Assembly: GCF_963677845.1 (NCBI RefSeq)
Contig: NZ_OY782498.1
Span: 382,001 to 446,000, forward strand
Source: an uncultured Pseudodesulfovibrio sp.
Lineage (GTDB): Bacteria > Desulfobacterota > Desulfovibrionia > Desulfovibrionales > Desulfovibrionaceae
Length of the DNA: 64,000 bases
Reading direction: 5' to 3'
Part shown: positions 40,203-49,372 of the stretch, piece by piece
Layout of the letters: each line of letters starts with the position of its first letter
Numbering within the stretch: position 1 is the stretch's first letter
Position numbers and translations under genes: made by a program
Notes under the pieces: model-generated
The model's input: the letters and a program-made list of their open reading frames with translations, nothing else
Databases searched by the model: none
Told to the model about the DNA's origin: nothing

Positions 40203-40215
40203 TTGGTTGGACCAG
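40203..40215. promoter_or_regulatory. GntR operator-like site
   Basis: TTGGTTGGACCAG, nine of ten half-site matches, just past the stop of the PAS gene. Confidence 0.4.
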
Positions 40216-40225
40216 CGTTGTGGAC

Positions 40226-41503
40226 TTATTTTTTTAGACAGCGCTCCAAATGAGTGAAGAATTCCTGATGCAATGCAGACAAAGGAGCGTCTGCATCCGG
40301 GTCGTAACTCCCCTTTTGCGTTGAACAAAAAATGAGAACGCTGGTCAGCACGCCTTCTTCGAAGAAGGGTTGTGCATAATAGGAATGGATTCCATGCGGG
40401 ATGAAAAGAGCCCAATCAATGGGTTTAATACTCTTTGATGTCTCCATAACCACATGGTTGTCGAGTTCGAAACGCACGATGTTCTTGGCGATTGAGCCTT
40501 CATATGGATGCACCAAGTCTTCCAGTTCACCACCAAATGGTTTTCCGACTCCAGTGACGGACACAATTCCCTTGTCGATGAATATTCTGGAAAGCATGAT
40601 GGCTTCCGTGGGGGAATCTTTAGGGAGCGCTTTGAGCATACTCTCCAAGAGTGCTTTGACCGTGGTGCACTTCCGCATGGCAGCACTGACAGTTTTGGAT
40701 GGAAGGATCTCGTTGCCTCTGACGGGGACCCCTTTGCATGCCCTACATTCATTAAGATGCGACAGGGTTATCCAGAGTAGATTTTCTTCGTCGCGGGCAA
40801 TGACCTGAATCCGAGCCGAGCACTGATGGCTTCTGCCGGTGCTGTCGGTCACATACAGTTCACCGTTCCAACAGTCTGAAAAAATGAGGCTTTCATATAT
40901 TTGGAAGAGATCAGTGCCGGGAGTGTCCTGCAAGAGTTCCTGCAGATGAAGATTGGACAATTGTTTTTTGCTGTATCCCAACAATTGATCCGCTGCCGTG
41001 TTGACCATGCTGATGGAGCGATCAGTAAACCTGACAAGGAGTACGGGGTCATCAACGAGGTCTATTCTGACGGAAAGCCCTGGTCGGCCTTCTGTTGCCA
41101 GGATGGTGCTGACATGTGAAGTTATGTCCATAAGTACGCCCACGGAACTTGTTGGGTGTTCCGGGTCAGGCATTCCCGCAAGCTTGAACCATTTGTTTAT
41201 CCCTTCATCCACTTGTATACGGAATACGCATGTCGCTTTTTGTCTATGGAGAATTTGCTTGAGACTATGCTGAAAGCGTTCCCGGTCTTCAGCAAGGACC
41301 AGACGTTCAGCCGATTGCGGATTTTGCATGATGGCCCGAACTTTTTCGCCATGCGGCTGGAGAGTATGGGAATTGAGAAATGATATTTCTTTGCCAACAA
41401 TATCAATTCGCCAGACAATGGCTGGGATTACTTCAAGATAGCTCTCAAGACCGTTCCCTATCTCAGGATAGGAATTGGACCCGCCGTCCATTTGCTTCGA
41501 CAT
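40226..41503 (-). CDS. PAS-domain protein without an output domain
   Basis: 425 residues. Two PAS-like segments: one at ~20-130 (IPAIVWRIDIVGKEISFLNS, with a PAC-like GVLMDIT end) and one at ~145-250 (VRFTDRSISMVNTAADQLLGYS). The last ~150 residues look like a GAF-type sensor (PYEGSIAKNIVRFELD, FIPHGIHSYYAQPF). No kinase, GGDEF, EAL or HTH domain is present, so it senses but must signal through a partner. It has AAAGGA before the ATG. An operator-like site upstream and its location next to gntR suggest joint control. Confidence 0.78.
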   Translation of the reverse strand: MSKQMDGGSNSYPEIGNGLESYLEVIPAIVWRIDIVGKEISFLNSHTLQPHGEKVRAIMQNPQSAERLVLAEDRERFQHSLKQILHRQKATCVFRIQVDEGINKWFKLAGMPDPEHPTSSVGVLMDITSHVSTILATEGRPGLSVRIDLVDDPVLLVRFTDRSISMVNTAADQLLGYSKKQLSNLHLQELLQDTPGTDLFQIYESLIFSDCWNGELYVTDSTGRSHQCSARIQVIARDEENLLWITLSHLNECRACKGVPVRGNEILPSKTVSAAMRKCTTVKALLESMLKALPKDSPTEAIMLSRIFIDKGIVSVTGVGKPFGGELEDLVHPYEGSIAKNIVRFELDNHVVMETSKSIKPIDWALFIPHGIHSYYAQPFFEEGVLTSVLIFCSTQKGSYDPDADAPLSALHQEFFTHLERCLKK

Positions 41504-41590
41504 TCTATTCCTTTGTCATCTAAATTGTTTTTAATATGAGACCGCCGTCCTTATAAACGCCACTCATACTCCTTGGCAAATTGATTCATA

Positions 41591-41603
41591 GTGGCCTGAC
41601 CAG
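41591..41603. promoter_or_regulatory. Weak GntR operator-like site upstream of the PAS gene
   Basis: GTGGCCTGACCAG, eight of ten half-site matches to CTGGTnnnACCAG, 88 bases before the PAS start. Confidence 0.3.
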
Positions 41604-41720
41604 TTATTGTTATCTATCAGAAAAAATGGTTTTTCTGGGCATATCATAAATTGATGTCAATGTTGATGTTGCGAGGAGTGAGAATTGGAGAGAGAGGGGG
41701 CGAGGAGAAGGATAGGAAAT

Positions 41721-41761
41721 GAGAATCCGCGCCCGAGAATGACTTTCAGGCGCGGATTCTC
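41721..41761 (-). terminator. Terminator of metE
   Basis: Perfect 13-bp arms (GAGAATCCGCGCC with its complement at 41749-41761) six bases past the metE stop, with weak T-rich sequence after. It may act in both directions. Confidence 0.75.
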
Positions 41762-41767
41762 CGTGTT

Positions 41768-44044
41768 TTATTGCTGTGTGTGTTCGTTTCTTAAACGTAT
41801 GGTAGCAGTGACCATGTTTCTTAGGGAGGCGAGAGTTTCTGGCCATGCCCGAGTCTTCAGGCCGCAATCGGGATTGACCCACAGACGTTCTGCGGGAATG
41901 ACTTTCAGTGCTTTTTGCAAGAGCCAGTATATTTCGTCTGCACCGGGAACTCTGGGGCTATGAATGTCGTAGACACCCGGACCGATTTCAGCGGGATATT
42001 GGTATGCGTTGAAAGCGTCGAGCAATTCCATGCCGCTACGGCTTGCTTCAATGCTAATGACGTCAGCATCCATTTCCGCAATGGATTTCATGATGACGTT
42101 GAATTCGCTGTAACACATGTGCGAGTGCAGTTGCGTGCTATCCTTGACGCCGCTGGACGCCAATTTGAAACAATCCACGGCCCATCGCAGGTATTCGTCC
42201 TGTTGGATTTTTCGTATGGGCATGCCCTCACGAAGAGCAGCTTCATCGATTTGAATGACGTCGATCCCAGCCGTTTCGAGGTCCACAGCTTCATCGCGAA
42301 TTGCCAGCGCAATCTGGCGGCAAACTTCGCTTCGGGGCATGTCATTACGGACAAAACTCCAGCACAAAATGGTCACCGGGCCGGTTAACATGCCTTTCAT
42401 GGGTTTCTTCGTCAGGCTTTGCGCATAGACCGCCCAATCCACGGTCATTTTTTCGGGACGGGAAATGTCTCCGTATATGATCGGCGGCTTGACGCACCGA
42501 CTGCCGTAACTTTGGACCCACCCGTTGGAAGTGAAGCAGAATCCTTTGAGTTGTTGGCCGAAGTATTCAACCATATCGTTTCTTTCCGGTTCTCCATGCA
42601 CGAGAACATCAAGCTTCAATTCTTCCTGATGATCGACAACCTCTCGTATATGCCCTTGCATTGTTTCAATGTATTTGATTTCGGAAAGAGTACCTTTTTT
42701 GTATTCAAGGCGGGCTTTTCGTATCTCGGCTGTCTGGGGATATGAACCGATTGTCGTGGTCGGGAAGAGCGGGAGCTTGAGTCGATTACGTTGAATGGCA
42801 ATGCGTTCCGTGAAGGGGGAATTACGGTTGAACATTTCGGGTGTGATAGCCTGCACTCTTTCGCGAGTTTGAAGGTCAATGACCTCGGGATGAGCTGCCC
42901 GGGCAAGCAATGCGGTTTTGTTCTCGGCGAATAACGGGGGCTTTTCGGCAGTTGTTGCAGCGTGTTTTAGAGCGGCAATTTCCTCGCATTTTTGAGCGGC
43001 AAAAGCCATCCATTGTTTAAGTGTAGGGGGTAGATTCTCTTCTGCAGAGATATCCACGGGAGAGTGGAGGAGTGAGCAGCTGGAGCCAACCATGATATGA
43101 GTGGCTTTGACCTTTTGGCGAACGATATTCACTTGTCGTGCTGCAGCTTCAAGATCTGTCTTCCATATGTTTCTTCCATCCACGAGTCCCAGTGAGAGGG
43201 TAAAATGAGCAGGCAGCTTGGACAGGACTTCATCCAGTTGGTTCGGTCCACGAATCAGGTCTATATGTATGCCGTCAACAGGCAGGGACAAAGCCAGATC
43301 CAGATTGTCACCGAGATCGCCAAAGTAGGTTGTGAGCAGCACTCGTGTGCTGTTGGTGACTGTGCGCAGTTTGGAATACACGGACTGGAATGCTGTTTTG
43401 GCTTCGGCTGGGAGGTCGGTGCACAGGATCGGCTCATCAATTTGAATCCATGAACAATGTGCGGCGATTTCTGTGATAACTTCGCAATAGACATCAGTCA
43501 TGCGTTCAAGGTGGTCCCACCGGTTGCAGCCATCAGTCTCTTTTGCAAGCAGGAGAAAGGTGAGCGGGCCGACAAGGACTGGTTTTGGCGAGTGTCCGAG
43601 TTTTTTAACCGTTTTTATATCTGCCAGTAGTTGAGAGTTGTCCTTTTTGAAGGACATATTGGGGCTGAGTTCCGGGACAATATAATGATAGTTGGAATCA
43701 AACCATTTGGTCATTTCCATTGCCGGAATGCTTTTTTCGACATTGCCCCTGGCCATATGGAAATATGTTTTGCGGTCGATTGTATTCCCGTCATGCTGGA
43801 ACCGTTGAGGGACTGCTCCGAGTATGGCGATAGTGTCCAGAATATGGTCGTATAAAGAAAAGTCACCGACCGGCAGTAGGTCCATCCCTGCCGAGGCCTG
43901 AAGATTCCAGTGGCGTTGCTTGAGTTCTTCGGCTGTGGAAACGAGTGCGGTTTCTGTTGTTTCCCCTCGCCAGAATTTTTCGAGTGCCCATTTTAATTCG
44001 CGGTTTATCCCCATTCTGGGAAAACCCAATACGTGCGCGTTCAT
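41768..44044 (-). CDS. metE: Cobalamin-independent methionine synthase
   Basis: 758 residues, full length. The N-terminal half starts with VLGFPRMGINRELKWALEKF. The C-terminal catalytic half begins near PLFPTTTIGSYPQTAEIRKA and carries the zinc ligands in HSHMCYSEF and in NPDCGLKTR. It transfers the methyl of 5-methyltetrahydrofolate-polyglutamate to homocysteine. GGAG lies five bases before the ATG at 44044; the frame runs further upstream but into the leader. A cobalamin riboswitch precedes it, so it is switched off when B12 is present. Confidence 0.97.
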   Translation of the reverse strand: MNAHVLGFPRMGINRELKWALEKFWRGETTETALVSTAEELKQRHWNLQASAGMDLLPVGDFSLYDHILDTIAILGAVPQRFQHDGNTIDRKTYFHMARGNVEKSIPAMEMTKWFDSNYHYIVPELSPNMSFKKDNSQLLADIKTVKKLGHSPKPVLVGPLTFLLLAKETDGCNRWDHLERMTDVYCEVITEIAAHCSWIQIDEPILCTDLPAEAKTAFQSVYSKLRTVTNSTRVLLTTYFGDLGDNLDLALSLPVDGIHIDLIRGPNQLDEVLSKLPAHFTLSLGLVDGRNIWKTDLEAAARQVNIVRQKVKATHIMVGSSCSLLHSPVDISAEENLPPTLKQWMAFAAQKCEEIAALKHAATTAEKPPLFAENKTALLARAAHPEVIDLQTRERVQAITPEMFNRNSPFTERIAIQRNRLKLPLFPTTTIGSYPQTAEIRKARLEYKKGTLSEIKYIETMQGHIREVVDHQEELKLDVLVHGEPERNDMVEYFGQQLKGFCFTSNGWVQSYGSRCVKPPIIYGDISRPEKMTVDWAVYAQSLTKKPMKGMLTGPVTILCWSFVRNDMPRSEVCRQIALAIRDEAVDLETAGIDVIQIDEAALREGMPIRKIQQDEYLRWAVDCFKLASSGVKDSTQLHSHMCYSEFNVIMKSIAEMDADVISIEASRSGMELLDAFNAYQYPAEIGPGVYDIHSPRVPGADEIYWLLQKALKVIPAERLWVNPDCGLKTRAWPETLASLRNMVTATIRLRNEHTQQ

Positions 44045-44164
44045 GTCTACTCCATGTTTCGGGTGAAAGACGAAGAGCGCGAGCCTCGGTTGGTTGGCAA
44101 CAGAGAGTGACACACCGGATGATCTGATCCCGTGTCGTTATGAATATCTGCATCACCAACCTGG

Positions 44165-44320
44165 TCGCGAGGTCGTTCGCTCTTTGGCAAGACGTCTTCT
44201 GGCTTCCGGTCCCATTGTGTTGAATCCCTTCCCCATAAAGGTGGTTTTCAACGGGTATTGCCGGTTACAGCGGCGCGTCCGCAGCGGTTTTTCACCGCTT
44301 TCCGTTTCTCGCCAAATCCT
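44165..44320 (-). promoter_or_regulatory. Cobalamin riboswitch upstream of metE
   Basis: On the minus strand the leader contains GCGGTGAAAAACCGCTGCGG, then CGCCGCTGTAA, and later the B12-box-like GAAGCCAGAAGAC (about 44194-44207). These are the conserved landmarks of the adenosylcobalamin aptamer in the right order. Boundaries are approximate. It should repress metE when cobalamin is available. Confidence 0.85.
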
Positions 44321-44344
44321 TATATCTAGATTTATTGATATTTG

Positions 44345-44814
44345 AGAATGTCATAAAAGGCAAGCCCTCTTGCTTTGTGAGTCGGGACAGACAATAGAAG
44401 TATGATTTTATAGGAATAAGTAAGTACGCTTACTGGTTTAGTAAGCTGTTTTATTTGATTATTTATTTGGCGTACCCTTTGAGATGAAAGGGTGTTCTTC
44501 CTATGTGTTGTTTCTTGTCGGGGCGCGTTGAGTCTTTTTATCGCCCTTTTTTTGATATTGGTTATCTTGGGAACCTTCGTATTCATCATGTGGTTTGGGT
44601 CTTATAACTGACGAGTAAAGTTTTTTTATTGTGCTGTTTCACTTTGCTCAATTGAATAAATCCAGAGCTAACAGCTTGGAATTATATTTTATGTCGCGTT
44701 ACCCCTTCTCATGTTTTTTTTGATCATATCAGTTTTGACTCAACTATTTTTACAAATCTGGTTGACTAAGTTTTCGACATGGTGCATTGCAAAGGCGTCG
44801 AAAGATAGAACGTC
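44345..44814. other. Intergenic region without a gene
   Basis: Between the metE leader and the operator of the BCCT operon. AT-rich, with no credible reading frame or strong hairpin. The metE promoter should lie at its left end and the BCCT promoter at its right. Confidence 0.6.
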
Positions 44815-44831
44815 GTTCCACACAGTGGAAC
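44815..44831. promoter_or_regulatory. Palindromic operator before the BCCT operon, probable IclR site
   Basis: GTTCCACACAGTGGAAC is a perfect 7-3-7 dyad, 135 bases before the BCCT transporter start. IclR-family operators are often short GTTCC-type palindromes, and an IclR gene is second in the operon, so the match is plausible. Confidence 0.6.
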
Positions 44832-44966
44832 AGACAATGTAAAACCATAGAGCATAGATGAAAAATCTCTGTAGTAATTTCAAAACGGGGATAAACTGAA
44901 GAGCTGATATAAAAAAATGATTTATTATTTAAATTTAATGAAACAAAATTACTCAAGGAGATAATT

Positions 44967-46532
44967 TTGAGTACCAAGAGCCTATCAGCAAAATATTCTA
45001 GCGATACTGATACACACAAAGAATTGAACAGTTTAGTTTTCTGGGCACCATTTTCACTTATTGCATTTTCCGTGATTATTGGTTTGATAATGCCAGATAC
45101 ATTTGGCCTCGTCGTTACGACTGGTCAGAAGTTTATTCTTAAAAATTTCAGTTGGCTTTTCTCGATTACGGGATTGTTCTGTTTAATAGTTATCAGCGTT
45201 GCATTCTTTTCCCAGTTCGGTAACATTGTTATTGGTGGCAAAAAAGCCAAACCTGTATTGAATAAGTGGCAATGGTTTTCCATTACGTTATGTACTACTA
45301 TTGCTATTAATATCTTGTTCTGGCCCATCGTTGAACCTCTTCAGGATATGCTCGCACCTCCGCAGGCTCTCGGATTTGCCGCAAACACCTATGGTTCTGC
45401 TCGTTTTTCTCTCGCCTCCATGTATATGAACTGGGGATTGGTTCCCTATTCAATCAACGCATTGCCCGCATTGGTGTTTGCAATCTGCTACTACAACCTT
45501 AAGCGTCCCTTCAGCTTGGGGTCTATCCTGTTTCCAATTATGGGAGAGAGAGCAAACGGGAGTATGGGGAAAGTCGTGGACATTGTTTCCCTCTATGCTT
45601 TGGCATTAGGTATGGGTACATCCCTCGGGACCGGTGTGCTTATGTTGTCCGGAGGCCTTTCAAGAATGTTTCCGTTCATTGAAAGTGCGCCACAGACGTG
45701 GGGTATACTCATCGTCATTGTCATGATCATCTGTATTATTTCTTCCATTAGCGGTGTGCTGAGAGGCATGCGTATTCTTTCAGAACTCAATGCCAAGTTG
45801 TTGTTTGGCCTGATGGCTGTTGTTTTTATTGTGGGCCCCACGGTCTTTATACTCGACTTCAGTGTTGAATCTTTTGGTTCCTTTGTCGGACATTTCTTTG
45901 AGCGGTGTCTGTTTACGGATTCGTTCCGCGTTGATTCATGGCCACAGAAATGGACAGTGTTTTCTTTTGCGAACTACATGATATGGGCACCGATCTCGGC
46001 ATTGTTCCTCGGTCGAATTTCCAAAGGGTACACAGTCAGGGAGTTCATTTCCGTCAATGTCCTTTTCCCCATGGTTTATGTGTTCCTTCATGCTTCGGTT
46101 TTCAGCAGTACCGCAATTTGGCAGCAGATTGTCGGTGGTGTGAATTTGCAGGCAAACATTGCCACAGGTGTTGATGAGGCTGTGTATGTTTTGCTTGAAA
46201 ACCTGCCTTTGGCGAACTTCATCATTCCTGTTTTTCTTTTTGCTGTGTTCATTTCCTTTATCACGGCTGCGGATTCAACCACCAACGCTATGGCTTCTCT
46301 CACGACAAAGAATCTCTCTGAGTCCAATCAGGAAGCACCTCCATTTCTCAAGATCGCATGGGGAGTGATGATTGGAACCCTCGCGTTTATCATGTTGGTC
46401 TTTTCAGGCCTCGATGGGATGAAAACTTTGACGTATCTTGGTGGAGCACCAATCACATTAGTGATAATAGGATCAGCGTTTTCCTTGATAAAGCTGATTC
46501 AGATGCAGAAGAAACTCGATATTCTGCAGTAA
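44967..46532 (+). CDS. BCCT family transporter
   Basis: 521 residues with about twelve transmembrane helices. The BCCT signature region reads MYMNWGLVPYSINALPAL, with WPIVEPL and GTSLGTGVLML as further landmarks. The C-terminal osmosensory extension of BetP-type carriers is short. Members carry betaine, choline, carnitine or DMSP-like zwitterions with H+ or Na+, or exchange them. The start is TTG with AAGGAG upstream. It heads a catabolic block, so its substrate may feed the acid-oxidising enzymes rather than serve osmotic protection. Confidence 0.88.
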   Translation: MSTKSLSAKYSSDTDTHKELNSLVFWAPFSLIAFSVIIGLIMPDTFGLVVTTGQKFILKNFSWLFSITGLFCLIVISVAFFSQFGNIVIGGKKAKPVLNKWQWFSITLCTTIAINILFWPIVEPLQDMLAPPQALGFAANTYGSARFSLASMYMNWGLVPYSINALPALVFAICYYNLKRPFSLGSILFPIMGERANGSMGKVVDIVSLYALALGMGTSLGTGVLMLSGGLSRMFPFIESAPQTWGILIVIVMIICIISSISGVLRGMRILSELNAKLLFGLMAVVFIVGPTVFILDFSVESFGSFVGHFFERCLFTDSFRVDSWPQKWTVFSFANYMIWAPISALFLGRISKGYTVREFISVNVLFPMVYVFLHASVFSSTAIWQQIVGGVNLQANIATGVDEAVYVLLENLPLANFIIPVFLFAVFISFITAADSTTNAMASLTTKNLSESNQEAPPFLKIAWGVMIGTLAFIMLVFSGLDGMKTLTYLGGAPITLVIIGSAFSLIKLIQMQKKLDILQ

Positions 46533-46561
46533 CTCAAAGGTCATGAAGGGGAGAGAGAAAA

Positions 46562-47338
46562 GTGTCTAATAATATTATCAGTTCAGTCGCAAGAGCGTTG
46601 GATGTCTTGTTGTATATAAACAGTCAAAAAGATCCGGTGGGCATATCAACCATCAGTAAGGATATGGGTATCTACAAAAGTACAGTGTTCCGTACTTTGG
46701 CGACATTGGAAGACAGGCATTTCGTGCAGCAGGACCCGGAAACCGGGAAGTACACATTGGGAGTCAGCCTGTTTTCCATGGCTAACAAGATCACGCTCTA
46801 TGATGTGTTTGTACCGTTCGTCAAAGAGCTGAATCAAGAGTTCAAGGAAACGGTCAACGTGTCAGTTTTGGATAAAACGACTTCCGGGCCGTATCAAAGT
46901 GTTGTTGTGGTCAAGGAAGATGCCATCGATAACGTTCTGTCCGTCAGCCCGCAAGTTGGGTCAAAAAACGATTGTTATTGTTCATCGGTGGGCAAGAGCC
47001 TGCTCGCATTCTCTTCGGATATTTCCGACGAGATTTTGAAAAAGTATGAATTCAAGAAATATTCACCGAATACCATTGCCAGCTACGACGAATTGGTTGC
47101 GGAATTGGCGAAGGTCAAACGCGATGGATATTCTTTGGACAATGAAGAGCAGGAAGTCGGCCTCATCTGCGTTGGTGTCCCTGTTTTCAACAAGAAAGGG
47201 GAAGCCATTGCAGCCATGAGTGTGTCCGGTCCTTCCCAGCGCATCCAGCATATCAATATTGAAAATGTCGTAACCAGATTGAAGCAGGTTGCGAGTGAAA
47301 TAACGGAATTGGTTCAGACATCAAGTCGTATCAAATAA
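46562..47338 (+). CDS. IclR family transcriptional regulator
   Basis: 258 residues. The N-terminal winged helix (GISTISKDMGIYKSTVFRTLATL) and the C-terminal effector domain (SSVGKSLLAFSSD, EEQEVGLICVGVPVFNKKGEAIAAMSVSG) are typical of IclR. GTG start with GGGGAG upstream. It lies 29 bases after the transporter gene and 24 before butyrate kinase. It probably senses the operon's substrate or an acid intermediate and binds the palindrome at 44815-44831. Confidence 0.93.
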   Translation: MSNNIISSVARALDVLLYINSQKDPVGISTISKDMGIYKSTVFRTLATLEDRHFVQQDPETGKYTLGVSLFSMANKITLYDVFVPFVKELNQEFKETVNVSVLDKTTSGPYQSVVVVKEDAIDNVLSVSPQVGSKNDCYCSSVGKSLLAFSSDISDEILKKYEFKKYSPNTIASYDELVAELAKVKRDGYSLDNEEQEVGLICVGVPVFNKKGEAIAAMSVSGPSQRIQHINIENVVTRLKQVASEITELVQTSSRIK

Positions 47339-47362
47339 CTGAAACATCGAAGAGAATTAATT

Positions 47363-48421
47363 GTGAAGATACTTGCTATCAACCCCGGTGGAACGTCCAC
47401 CAAAATCGCTGTCTTCAATAATGAAGAAGAGCTTTTCAGCGAGAACGTCATGCATCAGGAGTCGGAGTTGCACGACTTTGACTCCGTGTTTGATCAATTT
47501 CGCTACCGCAAGGACGTCATCGTCGAGAGACTTCGGGCTAATGACTATCAGATCGAAGATTTTGATTGCGTTGTCGGACGCGGTGGACTGCTCAAACCGG
47601 TCGAAGGCGGCACGTATGAAGTGAATGACGCCATGATCGAAGATCTGCGTAACGCCATAAATGGTGAACATCCTTCGAATCTCGGGCCTGTCATTGCTAA
47701 GGATATCGCCGATTCCATTGATGTCCCTGCATTTATCGTTGACCCCGTGTCAGTGGATGAATTCCTCGATATCGCTAAGATTTCCGGGATTTCCGATCTT
47801 GAACGCTCCAGTTGGATGCACGCACTTAATCAGAAGGCTGTTTGTCGTGAAACTGCCGAGCGTCTCAACGGGAAATATCAGGATTTTAATTTTATCGTTG
47901 CGCATTTGGGGTCAGGAATTTCCATCGCTGCACACCTCAAGGGATGCATGATTGATGGAAGCGGCGGTCGCTGCGACGGTCCGTTTTCTCCCGAACGGTG
48001 CGGCGGTCTGCCGAGCTTCCCGTTGGTCGAACTTTGCTACAGCGGAAAATATACCCAGAAAGAAATGGTGAGCAAGATCAGCACCAAGGCGGGCATGTTC
48101 GATTACCTCGGCACCAAGGACATGATGGACATTGAAAACAGGTACTTGGCCAAGGAAGAAAAGGTCGTGAAAGTACTGGATTCTTTTATTTATCAGACTG
48201 CCAAGGAAATCGCTGCGTATGGTGCGTCACTGAGCGGTGACGTTGACCGTATCATTATCACTGGTGGCATCGCCCATTCGGACTTGATTGTTGAGAAACT
48301 CAGGGAACGGGTTGGCTATCTGGGACAGTTTGAGGTCATTGCCGGTGAAAAGGAAATGACGGCACTCACTCTTGGTGCACTCCGCGTCATGAGCGGAACC
48401 GAAGAAGTACAAACATATTAA
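47363..48421 (+). CDS. buk: Butyrate kinase
   Basis: 352 residues of the acetate/butyrate kinase (ASKHA) superfamily. INPGGTSTKIAVF at the N-terminus, the GRGGLLKPVEGGTYEVND block, VAHLGSGISIAAH and IITGGIAHS are diagnostic of butyrate kinase rather than acetate kinase. It makes ATP from an acyl phosphate and ADP. GTG start. Together with the next gene it converts an acyl-CoA to the free acid with substrate-level phosphorylation. Branched-chain acyl groups are also accepted by this family. Confidence 0.95.
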   Translation: MKILAINPGGTSTKIAVFNNEEELFSENVMHQESELHDFDSVFDQFRYRKDVIVERLRANDYQIEDFDCVVGRGGLLKPVEGGTYEVNDAMIEDLRNAINGEHPSNLGPVIAKDIADSIDVPAFIVDPVSVDEFLDIAKISGISDLERSSWMHALNQKAVCRETAERLNGKYQDFNFIVAHLGSGISIAAHLKGCMIDGSGGRCDGPFSPERCGGLPSFPLVELCYSGKYTQKEMVSKISTKAGMFDYLGTKDMMDIENRYLAKEEKVVKVLDSFIYQTAKEIAAYGASLSGDVDRIIITGGIAHSDLIVEKLRERVGYLGQFEVIAGEKEMTALTLGALRVMSGTEEVQTY

Positions 48422-48442
48422 TATGTAAGTGGAGAATCAGTT

Positions 48443-49339
48443 GTGCTGAAAGATTTCAATGAATTAATCGAAAAAGCCAAGTCTGGCAGGCAATACAAGG
48501 TGTGTGTTGCCGCTGCCCAAGACGGAGAATTGCTGCATGCCGTCAAACTGGCCGTGGACATGGGATTCATGCGTCCGGTTCTGGTTGGCAATGAAAAAAT
48601 AGTTCGTGATTTGGCTGCTGAAGTCGGATTGACCGATTTCGAATTGGTCGCATGTGATGACGTTGACGAGTGCGCGGCTGTTGCCGTTGAAATCGTTAAA
48701 TCCGGTCAGGCTGACGTACTCATGAAGGGCATTATCAACACTGCCACATACATGCGTGCGATCCTGAACAGGGAGACAGGGCTGCGAAACGGGAGCCTTA
48801 TCAGTGCCTTGGCCGTCTACGATCTCAAAGAATATCACAAGCTGATTTATTGTAGTGACAGCGGGATAAACACTGCTCCCGATGTGGAGCAGAAGCAGGC
48901 AATTCTCGTCAATGCCCTTGGGGCCATGAAGCGCCTTGGCATGGATTGTCCCAACGTGGCTGCACTGACAGCAAGTGAAACCGTTCATCCAAAAATCCAG
49001 GCTTCAGTTGATGCCGATATGCTCGTGAAACTGGCAGAAAAGGGGGAAATTCCGAGTTGTGTCATTGAAGGCCCGATCGCTTTTGACGTGGCTTTTGATC
49101 GGCACGCGGCAGAGCACAAAGGTATCGACAGCAAAGTCAGCGGCGAGGTCGATTTGATTCTCGCACCTAACATTGAGACCGGGAATGCGCTTGGCAAATC
49201 CTGGTTGACTCTCAGCAATGCGAAATGGGCAGGGGTTGTGCTTGGAACGACTCATCCTGTGGTGCTCGGATCTCGTTCCGATACCGCAGAGGTGAAGATC
49301 AATTCCATTGCTCTCGCCTGCCTCCTGGCTCAGTCCTAG
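48443..49339 (+). CDS. ptb: Phosphate butyryltransferase
   Basis: 298 residues of the phosphate acetyl/butyryltransferase family. Landmarks are VLMKGIINTATYMRAILN and VIEGPIAFDVAFDRHAAEHKG. It exchanges CoA for phosphate on an acyl-CoA, giving the substrate of butyrate kinase. GTG start with GGAG upstream, 21 bases after buk. Confidence 0.95.
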   Translation: MLKDFNELIEKAKSGRQYKVCVAAAQDGELLHAVKLAVDMGFMRPVLVGNEKIVRDLAAEVGLTDFELVACDDVDECAAVAVEIVKSGQADVLMKGIINTATYMRAILNRETGLRNGSLISALAVYDLKEYHKLIYCSDSGINTAPDVEQKQAILVNALGAMKRLGMDCPNVAALTASETVHPKIQASVDADMLVKLAEKGEIPSCVIEGPIAFDVAFDRHAAEHKGIDSKVSGEVDLILAPNIETGNALGKSWLTLSNAKWAGVVLGTTHPVVLGSRSDTAEVKINSIALACLLAQS

Positions 49340-49372
49340 CTGTAGTTCATTCTTTAACTTGAGGAGAAATTG

